Below, in pieces: positions 7,851 to 16,034 of a stretch of 32,933 nt of DNA. Location of the stretch: contig JALOOJ010000018.1 in NCBI GenBank assembly GCA_025454475.1, positions 1-32,933 of the forward strand. Reading direction: 5' to 3'. Under the pieces are notes generated by a model. It worked only from the letters and a program-made list of their open reading frames with translations, was not told the origin of the DNA and made no database searches. Within the stretch, counting starts at the first letter, position 1. Each line of letters starts with the position of its first letter. Source of the DNA: Anaerolineae bacterium. GTDB lineage: Bacteria > Chloroflexota > Anaerolineae > B4-G1 > SLSP01. Made by a program: the position numbers and the translations under genes.

Positions 7851-8258
7851 GTGGGATGCCCTTGCGGCTCGGAAGCCGACTGCGGCTCTCCCTGGCTGAA
7901 GCAGATGCGCCTTCGACGTCCAGAAGAGTTTCGCAGGGTTCGTTCTGAGGGACGATCGTGGGCGCATCCGCTGTTTGTAGTATGGCGAGCACCGAATCTC
8001 CTGGACCACAGTCGAGTAGGGATCACGGCAAGTCGGAAGCTTGGGTGTGCGGTGGAGCGTAATCGTGCGCGTCGGCTCCTCCGTGAGGGTATGCGCCATC
8101 TCTATGCGCACATCGCTTCTGGCTGGGACATCGTGCTGGTCGGTAGGTCGGGTCTCCTGAGCGCGAAGGAAGCGCAGGTCGAGATCGCTCTGCGCCTGGT
8201 CCTCACTCGCGCGAATCTTGTGTCGCCACCGGAGTCAGGGTGTGATGCCGGTGTCTGA
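7851..8258 (+). CDS. rnpA: Ribonuclease P protein component
   Basis: This is the protein subunit that helps the RNase P RNA bind and cleave precursor tRNA 5' leaders. The frame gives 135 residues. It has the family start 'RLRRPEEFRRVRSEGRSW' and the RNR-type basic motif 'VERNRARRLLREGMR', plus 'GWDIVLVGR'. The start is uncertain. The track uses GTG 7851, which adds 18 Cys/Gly/Ser-rich residues without a good ribosome binding site. ATG 7905 gives 'MRLRRPEEF', closer to where the conserved fold begins, also without a clear Shine-Dalgarno. The position directly after rpmH is the standard bacterial arrangement. Confidence 0.93.
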   Translation: MGCPCGSEADCGSPWLKQMRLRRPEEFRRVRSEGRSWAHPLFVVWRAPNLLDHSRVGITASRKLGCAVERNRARRLLREGMRHLYAHIASGWDIVLVGRSGLLSAKEAQVEIALRLVLTRANLVSPPESGCDAGV

Positions 8259-8273
8259 TATCAGGGGCGCGGT

Positions 8274-8567
8274 GTGAAGCGTCTCTTCTTGGATCTGCTG
8301 CGGTTCTACCAGCGCTTCATCTCACCCGCCTTCCCGCCCTCTTGCCGCTTCACGCCTTCCTGTTCGCAGTACACCTATGAAGCGGTTGATCGATTTGGCA
8401 TCGTGAAGGGCGGTTGGTTGGGCGTGAAGCGTCTTGTTCGCTGTAACCCACTGAACCCGGGAGGCTACGACCCGGTGCCTGAGATGACACCCCAGGCCCG
8501 GCATGAGTTCTCCCCGGTTGGGGCCGGGCACGATGATTGCTGCGTGCAACGCCAACGCCATGGGTAG
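8274..8567 (+). CDS. yidD: YidD, membrane protein insertion efficiency factor
   Basis: YidD is a small membrane-associated protein encoded next to yidC in most bacteria and thought to aid YidC-dependent insertion. The 97-residue product starts at GTG 8274, with AGGGG a few bases upstream. It shows the family hallmarks: an amphipathic N-terminal helix ([15 protein letters not shown]), then '[15 protein letters not shown]', and '[15 protein letters not shown]'. The three conserved Cys are present. The last 25 residues are a variable tail. It begins 15 nt after rnpA and ends 29 nt before the lipoprotein gene, so it is most likely in the same operon. Confidence 0.94.
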   Translation: MKRLFLDLLRFYQRFISPAFPPSCRFTPSCSQYTYEAVDRFGIVKGGWLGVKRLVRCNPLNPGGYDPVPEMTPQARHEFSPVGAGHDDCCVQRQRHG

Positions 8568-8596
8568 AGTTACGTGATATTAAGGCAGGAGGAAGT

Positions 8597-9784
8597 ATGA
8601 GAGTCCGGCGGATGACAGTCTCCCGCTCTATAGTGCCAACCAGTGTGCGATTGCACGTTCGCGCGTGGCGATCGACGGTGGCGCTGGTGTTGATGGTGCT
8701 ACTTCTCGCGGGGTGTGCCGGCGGAGGACTCCGCCACGAGAGCTGGCCCGGCATGATCTCTGCAGACGGTACGCTCTACGCCGCTAACCTTGCCCATGTT
8801 GAAGCTATCAACGCGGAGACGGGCAAGGTCTATTGGAGTTTCCCCGCAACCGAAGAGAGGAAGCCGCAACCGTTCTATGCTACACCGGTGCTGGTGCCAG
8901 AAGTGGGCGAACACGGGCTTCTCGTCGTAGCGGGGTTCACCGATCGCACGGTCTACGGGTTATCACTCGGCGCATCGCCTGCGGAGCGCCCCGATGAGGT
9001 CTGGCGCTTTCAAGGCGCCGGCGGGCAGTATGTGGGCAGCGGCATCGTGGCGGACGAGCTCTTCCTGATCGGCAATGGCGATGGCAGCGTGTACGCTCTG
9101 AATGTCTCTGACGGCACTGAGGTCTGGGAGTTCGCTACCCGCGACAGGGTGTGGGCGACGCCCGTAGTGGTCGATGGGGTTGTCTACATCGCATCACTTG
9201 ATCATCGTTTATATGCGGTGGATCTGCGTAGCGGCGCTGAGTTGTGGCACATAGAGGTCGCCGGAGCGATTGCCGCAACGCCGGTATACGCTGCCGGTCA
9301 CCTCTGGGTGGGCGATTTCGCCTCGAAGTTCTACCAGATCGACATGGATGCACGCGCGGTCAGTTGGACGTTCACGGCCGAAAACTGGTTGTGGGCGACG
9401 CCGGTGCTCTCAGGTAGCATTCTGTACGTTGCCGATATTGGGGGCAACGTCTATGCGCTGAACACCGAGACACTGACAATGGCCTGGGATGCGCCAGCCG
9501 TCGTGGGCGATGTGGTGCGGGGACGCCCGGCGCTCAGCGCCGATGGCGCTCAGCTCTTTGTCGCTGGCTATGAGAAGGGCAACGTTGTGGCCATCGACAC
9601 GGTCACGGGCCGTGTTCAACAGAGCTGGGGTATGACGCTGGCGAACCCGGGGCGGCTCCCGGGCGATCTTGTGCTGGATGACGCCCATCTCTATACGATG
9701 CCCGTGCTGGTGGCGGAGCGTGTGCAGGCGTTCGATCCAGCCACGGGGGAGCTGGTCTGGTCGTCGCCCGAGGCGGCGGAGTAG
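8597..9784 (+). CDS. PQQ-type beta-propeller lipoprotein
   Basis: The protein has 395 residues from ATG 8597, chosen over the track start (8537) because CAGGAGGAAGT precedes it directly. The N-terminus is a lipoprotein signal with lipobox LLAGC (Cys40), so the mature protein is tethered outside the cytoplasmic membrane. The rest is about seven beta-propeller blades of the PQQ/YVTN kind, with repeats such as 'VYALNVSDGTEVWEFATRD', 'LYAVDLRSGAELWHIEV' and 'VYALNTETLTMAWDAP'. PQQ-binding dehydrogenase residues are not evident, so it is more likely a binding scaffold, like BamB, than an enzyme. It sits between yidD and yidC, which suggests a role in membrane or exported protein biogenesis. That role is inference from position. 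Confidence 0.88.
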   Translation: MRVRRMTVSRSIVPTSVRLHVRAWRSTVALVLMVLLLAGCAGGGLRHESWPGMISADGTLYAANLAHVEAINAETGKVYWSFPATEERKPQPFYATPVLVPEVGEHGLLVVAGFTDRTVYGLSLGASPAERPDEVWRFQGAGGQYVGSGIVADELFLIGNGDGSVYALNVSDGTEVWEFATRDRVWATPVVVDGVVYIASLDHRLYAVDLRSGAELWHIEVAGAIAATPVYAAGHLWVGDFASKFYQIDMDARAVSWTFTAENWLWATPVLSGSILYVADIGGNVYALNTETLTMAWDAPAVVGDVVRGRPALSADGAQLFVAGYEKGNVVAIDTVTGRVQQSWGMTLANPGRLPGDLVLDDAHLYTMPVLVAERVQAFDPATGELVWSSPEAAE

Positions 9785-9880
9785 AGCCTTTGCGCTGTCG
9801 GCAGACCCCGCTAGCGTTCGCCTGGGCTGTTGTGCCGTTCGGCAGATTACGCGGCGCGAGGTGTGGTAGAGGGATCAGTG

Positions 9881-9908
9881 CGGGCAGCTCGGAGCCAAAG
9901 CTGGCCCG
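9881..9908 (+). repeat. Inverted repeat / hairpin in the yidC leader
   Basis: CGGGCAGCT and AGCTGGCCCG can pair over 9 bp with one bulged G (9903) and a 9-nt loop. It lies 38 nt before the yidC GTG in the 162-nt gap after the lipoprotein gene. No U-tract follows, so it is not a standard terminator. It may be a processing or stability element. Confidence 0.35.
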
Positions 9909-9946
9909 TCCGAAGGTGTCTGTAGGATCAACTAGGAGAGTGTGTT

Positions 9947-10723
9947 GTGTTTGATGCCGTGTTAGTGCGACCTCTTATCAACGCTATGTTGCTGCTCTAC
10001 AAGTTCCTGGGTCAGGAGACGATCGTGGCGGTGACGATGATCACGCTCCTGTTAAGGCTCGCGACGACGCCGCTGCAGCTCAAGCAGCAAAAAGGAGTGA
10101 GACGACAGCAGGAACTCAAGCCGAAGCTGGATGAACTGCAGAAGAAATACAAAGACGACAAGAATCAGTACGCTCAGGAGCAGATGAAGCTGTACCGTGA
10201 GGCAGGGATTAACCCAGTTGCTGGATGTCTTCCGACGCTGATCCAGCTTCCGCTGATGATCGGCTTGTACCAGGCCATCATTCGTGTGCTGGCGGGAACG
10301 CCGTTGCAGCTCCTCGCCCTGCCCAAGGACATCTACCGCTGGATACCAAGTCTGAGCACGTTGGTGCCGCTAAAGAGCCAGTTCCTCTGGCTTGATCTGG
10401 CGATTCCCGATCCGCTCTTCATACTTCCGGTGCTGGTGGTCATCAGTGCTTGGTACTATCAGAAGCTCCTGACGCCACCCGCCACTGATGCGCAGGCAGC
10501 TGCGATGAATAAACAGATGATGCTGATGATGCCGCTGATGACTGGTTTCTTCACGCTTACCTACGCATCAGGCTTGGGCGTATACTTCCTGATCACGAAC
10601 CTCGTGGGTGTCCTGCAGTACTACCTCTTCCGCAGCCACTTCGCGCCGGCGACAGCAGCCCCATCCGGGAAGAGTCAGGAGAGCCCGACCCGTCCAGCGA
10701 AGAAGGCGCCCACAAAGAGCTAA
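9947..10723 (+). CDS. yidC: Membrane protein insertase YidC, short form
   Basis: YidC/Oxa1/Alb3 insertase places membrane proteins into the lipid bilayer, alone or with SecYEG. The product has 258 residues from GTG 9947, with AGGAGA 7 nt upstream. Visible features: a first transmembrane helix; the TM segment 'ETIVAVTMITLLLRLATTPL' with the conserved in-membrane Arg in 'LLLRLATTP'; a charged cytoplasmic coiled hairpin (QELKPKLDELQKKYKDDKNQ); 'GCLPTLIQLPLMIGLYQAI'; and two or three C-terminal helices including 'MMLMMPLMTGFFTLTYASGL'. It lacks the large periplasmic domain of proteobacterial YidC and has no lipobox. The C-terminal tail is basic, which often binds ribosomes. Confidence 0.96.
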   Translation: MFDAVLVRPLINAMLLLYKFLGQETIVAVTMITLLLRLATTPLQLKQQKGVRRQQELKPKLDELQKKYKDDKNQYAQEQMKLYREAGINPVAGCLPTLIQLPLMIGLYQAIIRVLAGTPLQLLALPKDIYRWIPSLSTLVPLKSQFLWLDLAIPDPLFILPVLVVISAWYYQKLLTPPATDAQAAAMNKQMMLMMPLMTGFFTLTYASGLGVYFLITNLVGVLQYYLFRSHFAPATAAPSGKSQESPTRPAKKAPTKS

Positions 10724-10837
10724 GGCTCTGCTATGGCGCCTCGCGCAGGCTCACCTGTCGGCGCGATGTGAGGTGTCGCTCGGATTGTGGCATGCGTGGC
10801 GGGCGGGCCCGCCGGTGTTGAGCAGGAGGATGCTTAG

Positions 10838-11812
10838 ATGGGATCGGATGATTCGGTAGTTGTGACTGCGCCTTCGGTAGAGGAGGCGATCATCGTCGGG
10901 CTCACGCGGCTGGTAGCCACCCGCGACGAGGTAGACATTGAGGTGCTTGACGAGGGCAGCCGCGGTTTCCTGGGCATTGGCGCACGCGAAGCGCGGGTAC
11001 GGCTGGAGCGCAGCGCGCACGAAGTCGTTCCGCCCGGTGTCGCTGTGACCCCCGCGGTTGGGGCTGGTGTATCGCCCGCGGCGGTGGCTTCGCCGGCCGC
11101 CGCCGAGCCTGGGACCGTGGAGGTAGTCTCCGCGACCGGCGGTACCGTGGCGGCACGTCCGCTTGGCCCGTCGCCCATCGACACGTCGCGGACTGAGGTG
11201 CCGCGCCGACAGAGCCAGCCGGCTGCAAAGCCGGCGCCTCGTGAACCGAAGCACACCGAGTCGTATGAGGCTCCCAAGCCTAAGCGAGGGGTGCGACCAT
11301 CGACGAAACGCGACGAGCCGGGCGCCGGCCAGGATCTGGACCGCGAGGGCCTCACGCGGCTAGCCGAAGATACGATGTCTCATATGCTCCTGGGACTGGA
11401 AGTCGAGGCTAGCGTTGAGTGGGTTGATGAGGACAGGCCGACGATCTGGATATCGCTAACGGGTCGCGACGCCGATGCGCTTGTCGGACCGCGCGCTCGA
11501 AACCTCCACGCGTTGCAGTACCTTGTGCGCGCTCTTATGTACCATCGGTCCGACGGCAGCTACAACGTCGTGGTTGATGCCGATGGGTATCGGAGGCGCC
11601 AGCGGCGCAGTCTCGAGATGATGGCCCAGGCCAAGGCGGATCAGGCTGTGGCTGAGGGGCGAATGGTGCGCCTGCGTGCGATGCCTCCGCACGAGCGCCG
11701 GATTGTTCACATCATCCTCCGTGATGATGATCGGGTGAGTACCGAGAGCGTGGGTAAAGGGCGTGATCGCGCCGTAACCATCGTGCCGCGAATGACTTCT
11801 GAGCCCAAGTGA
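10838..11812 (+). CDS. khpB: RNA-binding protein KhpB (Jag): Jag_N, KH and R3H domains
   Basis: The protein has 324 residues, starting at ATG 10838 with AGGAGG 8 nt upstream. Order: a Jag N-terminal domain at about 1-60 ('EVDIEVLDEGSRGFLGIGAR'); a long Pro/Ala/Arg-rich disordered linker at about 65-165; a KH domain at about 180-250; and an R3H domain at about 265-320 ('PPHERRIVHIIL', 'TESVGKGRDRAVTIVP'). KhpB binds RNA, often with KhpA, and affects cell division and elongation in Gram-positive bacteria. The KH loop reads G217-P-R-A220, in 'LVGPRARNLHALQYL', where GXXG is usual, so RNA contact may be altered. The linker is longer than in most family members. It follows yidC, its standard neighbour. 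Confidence 0.93.
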   Translation: MGSDDSVVVTAPSVEEAIIVGLTRLVATRDEVDIEVLDEGSRGFLGIGAREARVRLERSAHEVVPPGVAVTPAVGAGVSPAAVASPAAAEPGTVEVVSATGGTVAARPLGPSPIDTSRTEVPRRQSQPAAKPAPREPKHTESYEAPKPKRGVRPSTKRDEPGAGQDLDREGLTRLAEDTMSHMLLGLEVEASVEWVDEDRPTIWISLTGRDADALVGPRARNLHALQYLVRALMYHRSDGSYNVVVDADGYRRRQRRSLEMMAQAKADQAVAEGRMVRLRAMPPHERRIVHIILRDDDRVSTESVGKGRDRAVTIVPRMTSEPK

Positions 11813-11854
11813 TGTCTGGCGTGACTGAAGCCCAACGGAAGGCGGCGCCGACAC

Positions 11855-12715
11855 GTGGGATGTAGTACGCTGTCCGGTCCGGTGGAGTACCTCGCCATAG
11901 GCCACGTCACGCATGACGTTCGCCCCGACCACTCCTTCACTGTTGGAGGCACAGTCTCCTATGCGGCGCTCACGGCCGCGGCGTTGGGGCGCCGGGCCGG
12001 TATTCTGACCAGCGCCGGCGACGACTTCGACGTCTCGGTCTTCAACGGCTCGGTTGCGGTAGCCTGCCACCGAGCAGCGCAGACAACGACCTTCACCAAC
12101 ACCTATGTGGATGGCCACAGGCATCAGTGGGTCCACAAGCTGGCAGATCCCCTTGATCGCGCATCGGTTCCCGTGGATTGGCAACAGCCACGCGTTGCCC
12201 ACATCGGTCCGGTGATTGGTGAGTGCGATCAGGCGCTTGTCCAGTGCTTCGGGCCGGGAACCTTTGTTGGCGTGACCCCGCAGGGGTATATGCGTTCGCA
12301 GGATGGTGGCGGCAGGGTGTTGGCTCACGCGTGGCAGGTCGACCCGCAGCTTCTGGCTCGCACGTCGGCGGTGGTGTTCAGCCTGGACGACATACGAGGC
12401 GATCTTCAGGCCGCCACGAGCCTCGCGCAACGTGCTCACCTGCTCGTGGTGACTATGGGGGCGCGAGGTGGCACTGTGTTCCTCGATGGAACGCCTACGC
12501 CGTTTCCCGCCCTGGATGTAGTTGAGGTCGACCCGACGGGCGCCGGCGACATCTTCGCTGCGACCTTCTTTGACGCGCTCTCCACGGGCGTTCATCCGAT
12601 GCCGGCTGCCCGCTTCGCGGCCTGTCTTGCCTCAAGGTCCGTCACACGGGTGGGGATCGCCGGTGTCCCCGGCTGGGAAGACATCGAGGCGTGCGAGGCT
12701 CTCCTGCACGTCTAG
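11855..12715 (+). CDS. PfkB-family carbohydrate/nucleoside kinase-like protein
   Basis: The protein is 286 residues in the track. It resembles ribokinase/PfkB-fold kinases: an N-terminal 'YLAIGHVTHDV' strand, a Gly-rich 'GGTVSYAALTAAALGRRAG' segment, and the C-terminal signature 'DPTGAGDIFAATF' carrying the catalytic Asp and anion-hole Gly residues. The substrate cannot be told: the usual sugar-binding N-terminal residues are not clear, and the protein is slightly shorter than typical members. The start is GTG 11855, with GGAAGG about 12 nt upstream. An in-frame GTG at 11882 gives 'VEYLAIGH' and fits the fold start better, but has no ribosome binding site. It lies 42 nt after khpB and 16 nt before parA, so cotranscription is likely. 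Confidence 0.83.
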   Translation: MGCSTLSGPVEYLAIGHVTHDVRPDHSFTVGGTVSYAALTAAALGRRAGILTSAGDDFDVSVFNGSVAVACHRAAQTTTFTNTYVDGHRHQWVHKLADPLDRASVPVDWQQPRVAHIGPVIGECDQALVQCFGPGTFVGVTPQGYMRSQDGGGRVLAHAWQVDPQLLARTSAVVFSLDDIRGDLQAATSLAQRAHLLVVTMGARGGTVFLDGTPTPFPALDVVEVDPTGAGDIFAATFFDALSTGVHPMPAARFAACLASRSVTRVGIAGVPGWEDIEACEALLHV

Positions 12716-12731
12716 GGTCCTGAGGTCTGTG

Positions 12732-13529
12732 ATGGCCCTACGCTATACGTTCGCCAACCAGAAAGGCGGTGTCGGGAAGACCACGACAGTGGTCAACTTG
12801 GCTGCGTCGATGGCGTTGTGGGGCTTCCGGACCTTGGTCGTTGATGCTGATCCCCAATGTAACGCAACCACCAGCCTGGGGCTGGACGCGCGGGCGCTGG
12901 AGCGCAGCGTCTACGAGGTGCTTGTCGGTGGGTTGCCTGTGCGTCAGGCCATCGTATCGACACGCTGGGATGGCCTCGATCTGCTTCCAAGCACTCCGGG
13001 CCTGGCTGGTGCGACCGTTGAGCTCAACGCGGAGCCTGCCCAGGAGCGCGTGGGGCGACTCGCTCGGGTCTTGGCGGGCGTCGAAGGGTACGATTATGTG
13101 CTAGTGGACTCGCCGCCGAGCCTGGGGGTGCTCACCGTGAATGCCCTAGTTGCTGCGCAGGGCGTCGTTGTACCCGTGCAATGCGAATACCTGGCCCTTG
13201 AAGGACTGACGCAGCTTACGCATACGATAACGCTCGTGCAGCGAGCGCTCAACCCGAACCTGGCGTTGCGAGGCGTGGTGATGACGATGTTCGACCGCCG
13301 TACAACGCTGGCGAATGAGGTGGTCTCGCAGGTTCGAAAGCACTTTCCCAAGCGGGTTTTTGAGTCGGTGATCCCGCGCAGTGTACGCCTCAGTGAGGCC
13401 CCAAGCTATGGCGAACCGGGTGTTGTTTACGCCCCACGCTCACAGGGCGCGGTTGCTTACTTGTGCTTGGCCCGTGAGTTACTTGTTGGAGATGGCCACA
13501 CCGTGGATTGGGAGCCCGAGCCAGGCTAA
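12732..13529 (+). CDS. parA: ParA/Soj-type chromosome partitioning ATPase
   Basis: The protein has 265 residues from ATG 12732, preceded by TGAGG at 6 nt. The track extends 70 residues upstream, but that part overlaps the PfkB gene in another frame and is spurious. It has the deviant Walker A 'KGGVGKTT' near residue 10, 'LVDADPQCNATTSLG' (Walker A' region), and Walker B 'YDYVLVDSPPSLG'. The C-terminal 'VIPRSVRLSEAPSYG' is typical of chromosomal Soj/ParA. Such proteins bind DNA non-specifically in the ATP form and move ParB-parS complexes. No parB follows: the next gene is convergent. No parS-like TGTTTCACGTGAAACA is seen nearby. Confidence 0.92.
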   Translation: MALRYTFANQKGGVGKTTTVVNLAASMALWGFRTLVVDADPQCNATTSLGLDARALERSVYEVLVGGLPVRQAIVSTRWDGLDLLPSTPGLAGATVELNAEPAQERVGRLARVLAGVEGYDYVLVDSPPSLGVLTVNALVAAQGVVVPVQCEYLALEGLTQLTHTITLVQRALNPNLALRGVVMTMFDRRTTLANEVVSQVRKHFPKRVFESVIPRSVRLSEAPSYGEPGVVYAPRSQGAVAYLCLARELLVGDGHTVDWEPEPG

Positions 13530-13599
13530 CGAGTCAGGCATCAGCCCGCTAGGTAAGCCGCGGCTGCGAAGCCAGTTGAGTTTGGCAAGACTCGGAAGG

Positions 13600-16026
13600 T
13601 CAGGCGACCTGGAAGATCCGCTGGCGCCGTCGGATCTGGTGCACCGCCCACGATGCTGTCTGGGCAACCAATGGGTCCGTGGAGTCTGTGAGCGACCCCA
13701 GTACTGCCAAGTCCGACTCCTGCCCGATCTGCGCCAGTGTCAGTGCGCTGAGCACCTTGGCATCGGCATTCCCCTCCTGAGCGGCGCGCCGCAGCATCAC
13801 CATCGCGGCCTCCCCAACACCGAGTCCCTCTCCTTGGCGCGCAGCCCAGCCAATCAGCCAGTCGAGTTGGTCTGGCTGGGGTGGGGCGGTGATCATTCCA
13901 GGCGCTTGGTCTGACTCGTCCTGGGCTTGTAGTGCCAGCTCCGCGGCTGAACGCACCATCCACTCCTGATCCTCGCGCGCAATCTCAAGCAGTTTCTCTC
14001 GTGCCCAGTCTGAACTGATGCGGCCCAAGCCGTGCGCTGCCGCTCGACGCACGAACAGGTCGGGATGATGGGCGGCTTCCTCCAGGGCTACTTCACCTTG
14101 AGGGGCGCCAGCCAAGGCCTCGGCGATGACAAGCATTAACGCCGGATCGACCTCGGTCAGCGCACCGGCCAGCGCGGCATACGCCTCATCTGATCCGAGA
14201 TCCAGAAGCGCCTGGGCCGCGCTCTCGCGCACTTGTGCGGTCGCTTGCTCATCACGGAGCACAGACTCGAGCAAGGTCAGGTCGCTGTTCACCTTGCACA
14301 AACCCAAGCCTCGCAGTGCGGCGCCACGGATGTCCGGTGAAGCATTGCGCAGCATCTGGACGAAGAAAGCCCTGGCGCCGTCCCCTGCAACGAGCGCGAT
14401 TGTCCGACCGATGCTCGCCCGTGTCACCGGGTCCAGCGGGTCTATCATGAAGCTGCGCGCCAGGATCTTGATCATCGCACTGCGGCTGGGCGACTCGGGA
14501 TCGGAGACTGCGATCCAGCGGGCTATACGTGTCAAGGGAGTTCTGTCGCCGTCGATCTCCGCTCTTCTGACCAGGTTCTCTACCAGGGGCCCAATGTCCG
14601 CCACCCCAGCGTAGAACTCAGTAAGAACGTGCCACTGGGGGTCCTCCAGGTGAGCCTCAATGATCGCACTGCCGGCCTCCTCACGAACAAGATGGCACGC
14701 TGCCAGGTAGTCGGCAAGAATCGGGTGCGCGATCTGCCAAGTCCGACCATTCTGTCGGAGAAGCCCGCTCCCTGTCAGGATCTTCCGGACAGCTTCTTCC
14801 TGCCTGTGATCTTGTCCCGACCTACCTTCGCGTTGCGCCTCCAGGAGATCGCGCATGTCTTTGTTGGTCAGCACGGGCTGGCCATCGAGGCGCGCCCTGG
14901 CGGATACCGCCATCAAAGCATCCAAAGCAACCTGCTGCGCAGCGTCGACGAACTCCTCAGGCGCCTTCCCTAGCGGCACTGCCCCGATCTTGGTCGCGAT
15001 ATAGCGATCAACTGCTTCGACTGGGCGTGAAGGTAGATCGCCCGTTGCCAGGTGAACCATTGTGCGGATCTGGAGTTCCCACGGGGGAGCGCCAGCGTCC
15101 GCGGCCCTGGCTATGGCTGTAAGGGCCTCATCGTCAGGCGGCTCAGCCACACGTCCAAGCGACGACTGCCACGCTTCGTAGAGCGCCCGCCGCCATTGGC
15201 TGCGTCCCTGCGGGATAACCTCAATCGGCACAAATCCCGCAGCCGTGAGATCGCTGTACCCCTCGGGCGCCGCCGACACCATCCACACGGTGTCCGCAAA
15301 CTCATCGTCGGCTTCCGAGATGCGCAGAGCCACCTCAGCACGGCGGTCTGGGGCGAGTTGGTCCCAGTTGTCCAGGAGCACCAGGCAGGGCTCACGACGA
15401 AGCCGCTGGAGGAGCCACTGGGGTAGGACAGCAGGAAGGTACGCCGCGGCGGCTGTCACGATGGCCTCAGCGGCTGAAGACACCTTGCCCGCCGACGCTG
15501 AAGGGGTGTGGGCCAGGTCGATCCATAACGGGAGACGCCTCCGACCGCCCTTGCCGGCGGGTGCCAGGTTCTGCAGGGCCTGGTGCACCAAGTACACCAT
15601 GGCGGTCGTGCGGCCCGACCCCTGTGTGCCTGAGATGATCAGGCGTGGGTGTCCGGACAACAGCGCGGCCAAGGGGATCTCGACCGTACGCGGCGCGTTG
15701 GCGGCATCAGCCACCGACGCGGGTAGCGGCGCAGGTACCGCGAACGTCGGCGGGATGAACCCAGCACTGAGGTCCGCGGGTTCGAGCAGCAAGGAGTGCC
15801 TGAGTTGTTCATAGAGCGCGCTCAGGTACTTCTCCTCTTGGCTCGCACGCGCGCGACTGCGCCAAGCTGCGATAGGGGTCCACACCTTCTGGACAGCGAC
15901 GCCGATGGCCCGTCGCTGGCCATAGAGGATCGCGGCGATGATCCATGCAAAAGCTACGCCGATCGCCGCAGAGCGGATGTCGAACTGCCAGCCGCCACGG
16001 GCCTGAAGGGCGTCGATGGGATGCAC
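13600..16026 (-). CDS. Membrane-anchored NACHT-like NTPase with HEAT repeats
   Basis: The protein has 808 residues from GTG 16026. AGGAGG lies about 12 nt upstream, inside the end of the response regulator gene. One transmembrane helix is visible near residues 17-36, then a basic/charged stretch, then a P-loop NTPase domain at about 110-450. Walker A reads 'GTQGSGRTT', with Arg139 in place of the usual Lys. Walker B is 'CLVLLDNWDQLAPDRR' near residue 217. This layout is like NACHT/STAND ATPases. From about residue 510 to 800 there are HEAT-like helical repeats (for example 'DIRGAALRGLGL', 'VRESAAQALLDLGSDEAYAAL', 'VRRAAAHGLGRISSDWAREKL'), a likely sensor or partner-binding surface. STAND proteins act as signal-triggered oligomeric switches. 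No separate effector domain is seen, so the N-terminal membrane segment may serve as one. Confidence 0.83.
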   Translation of the reverse strand: MHPIDALQARGGWQFDIRSAAIGVAFAWIIAAILYGQRRAIGVAVQKVWTPIAAWRSRARASQEEKYLSALYEQLRHSLLLEPADLSAGFIPPTFAVPAPLPASVADAANAPRTVEIPLAALLSGHPRLIISGTQGSGRTTAMVYLVHQALQNLAPAGKGGRRRLPLWIDLAHTPSASAGKVSSAAEAIVTAAAAYLPAVLPQWLLQRLRREPCLVLLDNWDQLAPDRRAEVALRISEADDEFADTVWMVSAAPEGYSDLTAAGFVPIEVIPQGRSQWRRALYEAWQSSLGRVAEPPDDEALTAIARAADAGAPPWELQIRTMVHLATGDLPSRPVEAVDRYIATKIGAVPLGKAPEEFVDAAQQVALDALMAVSARARLDGQPVLTNKDMRDLLEAQREGRSGQDHRQEEAVRKILTGSGLLRQNGRTWQIAHPILADYLAACHLVREEAGSAIIEAHLEDPQWHVLTEFYAGVADIGPLVENLVRRAEIDGDRTPLTRIARWIAVSDPESPSRSAMIKILARSFMIDPLDPVTRASIGRTIALVAGDGARAFFVQMLRNASPDIRGAALRGLGLCKVNSDLTLLESVLRDEQATAQVRESAAQALLDLGSDEAYAALAGALTEVDPALMLVIAEALAGAPQGEVALEEAAHHPDLFVRRAAAHGLGRISSDWAREKLLEIAREDQEWMVRSAAELALQAQDESDQAPGMITAPPQPDQLDWLIGWAARQGEGLGVGEAAMVMLRRAAQEGNADAKVLSALTLAQIGQESDLAVLGSLTDSTDPLVAQTASWAVHQIRRRQRIFQVA

Positions 16027-16034
16027 GGGTGGTG

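Noticed and set aside
10802-10813. GGCGGGCCCGCC palindrome before khpB
   Set aside because: It has no loop and no U-tract, and such GC palindromes are common by chance in GC-rich DNA.
11456-12595. 379-residue minus-strand ORF
   Set aside because: It is antisense to khpB and the PfkB-like gene, with composition typical of a shadow ORF in GC-rich DNA.
13530-13599. Possible parS or terminator between parA and the NACHT-HEAT gene
   Set aside because: No palindrome resembling parS and no stable hairpin with a U-tract is visible in the 70 nt.
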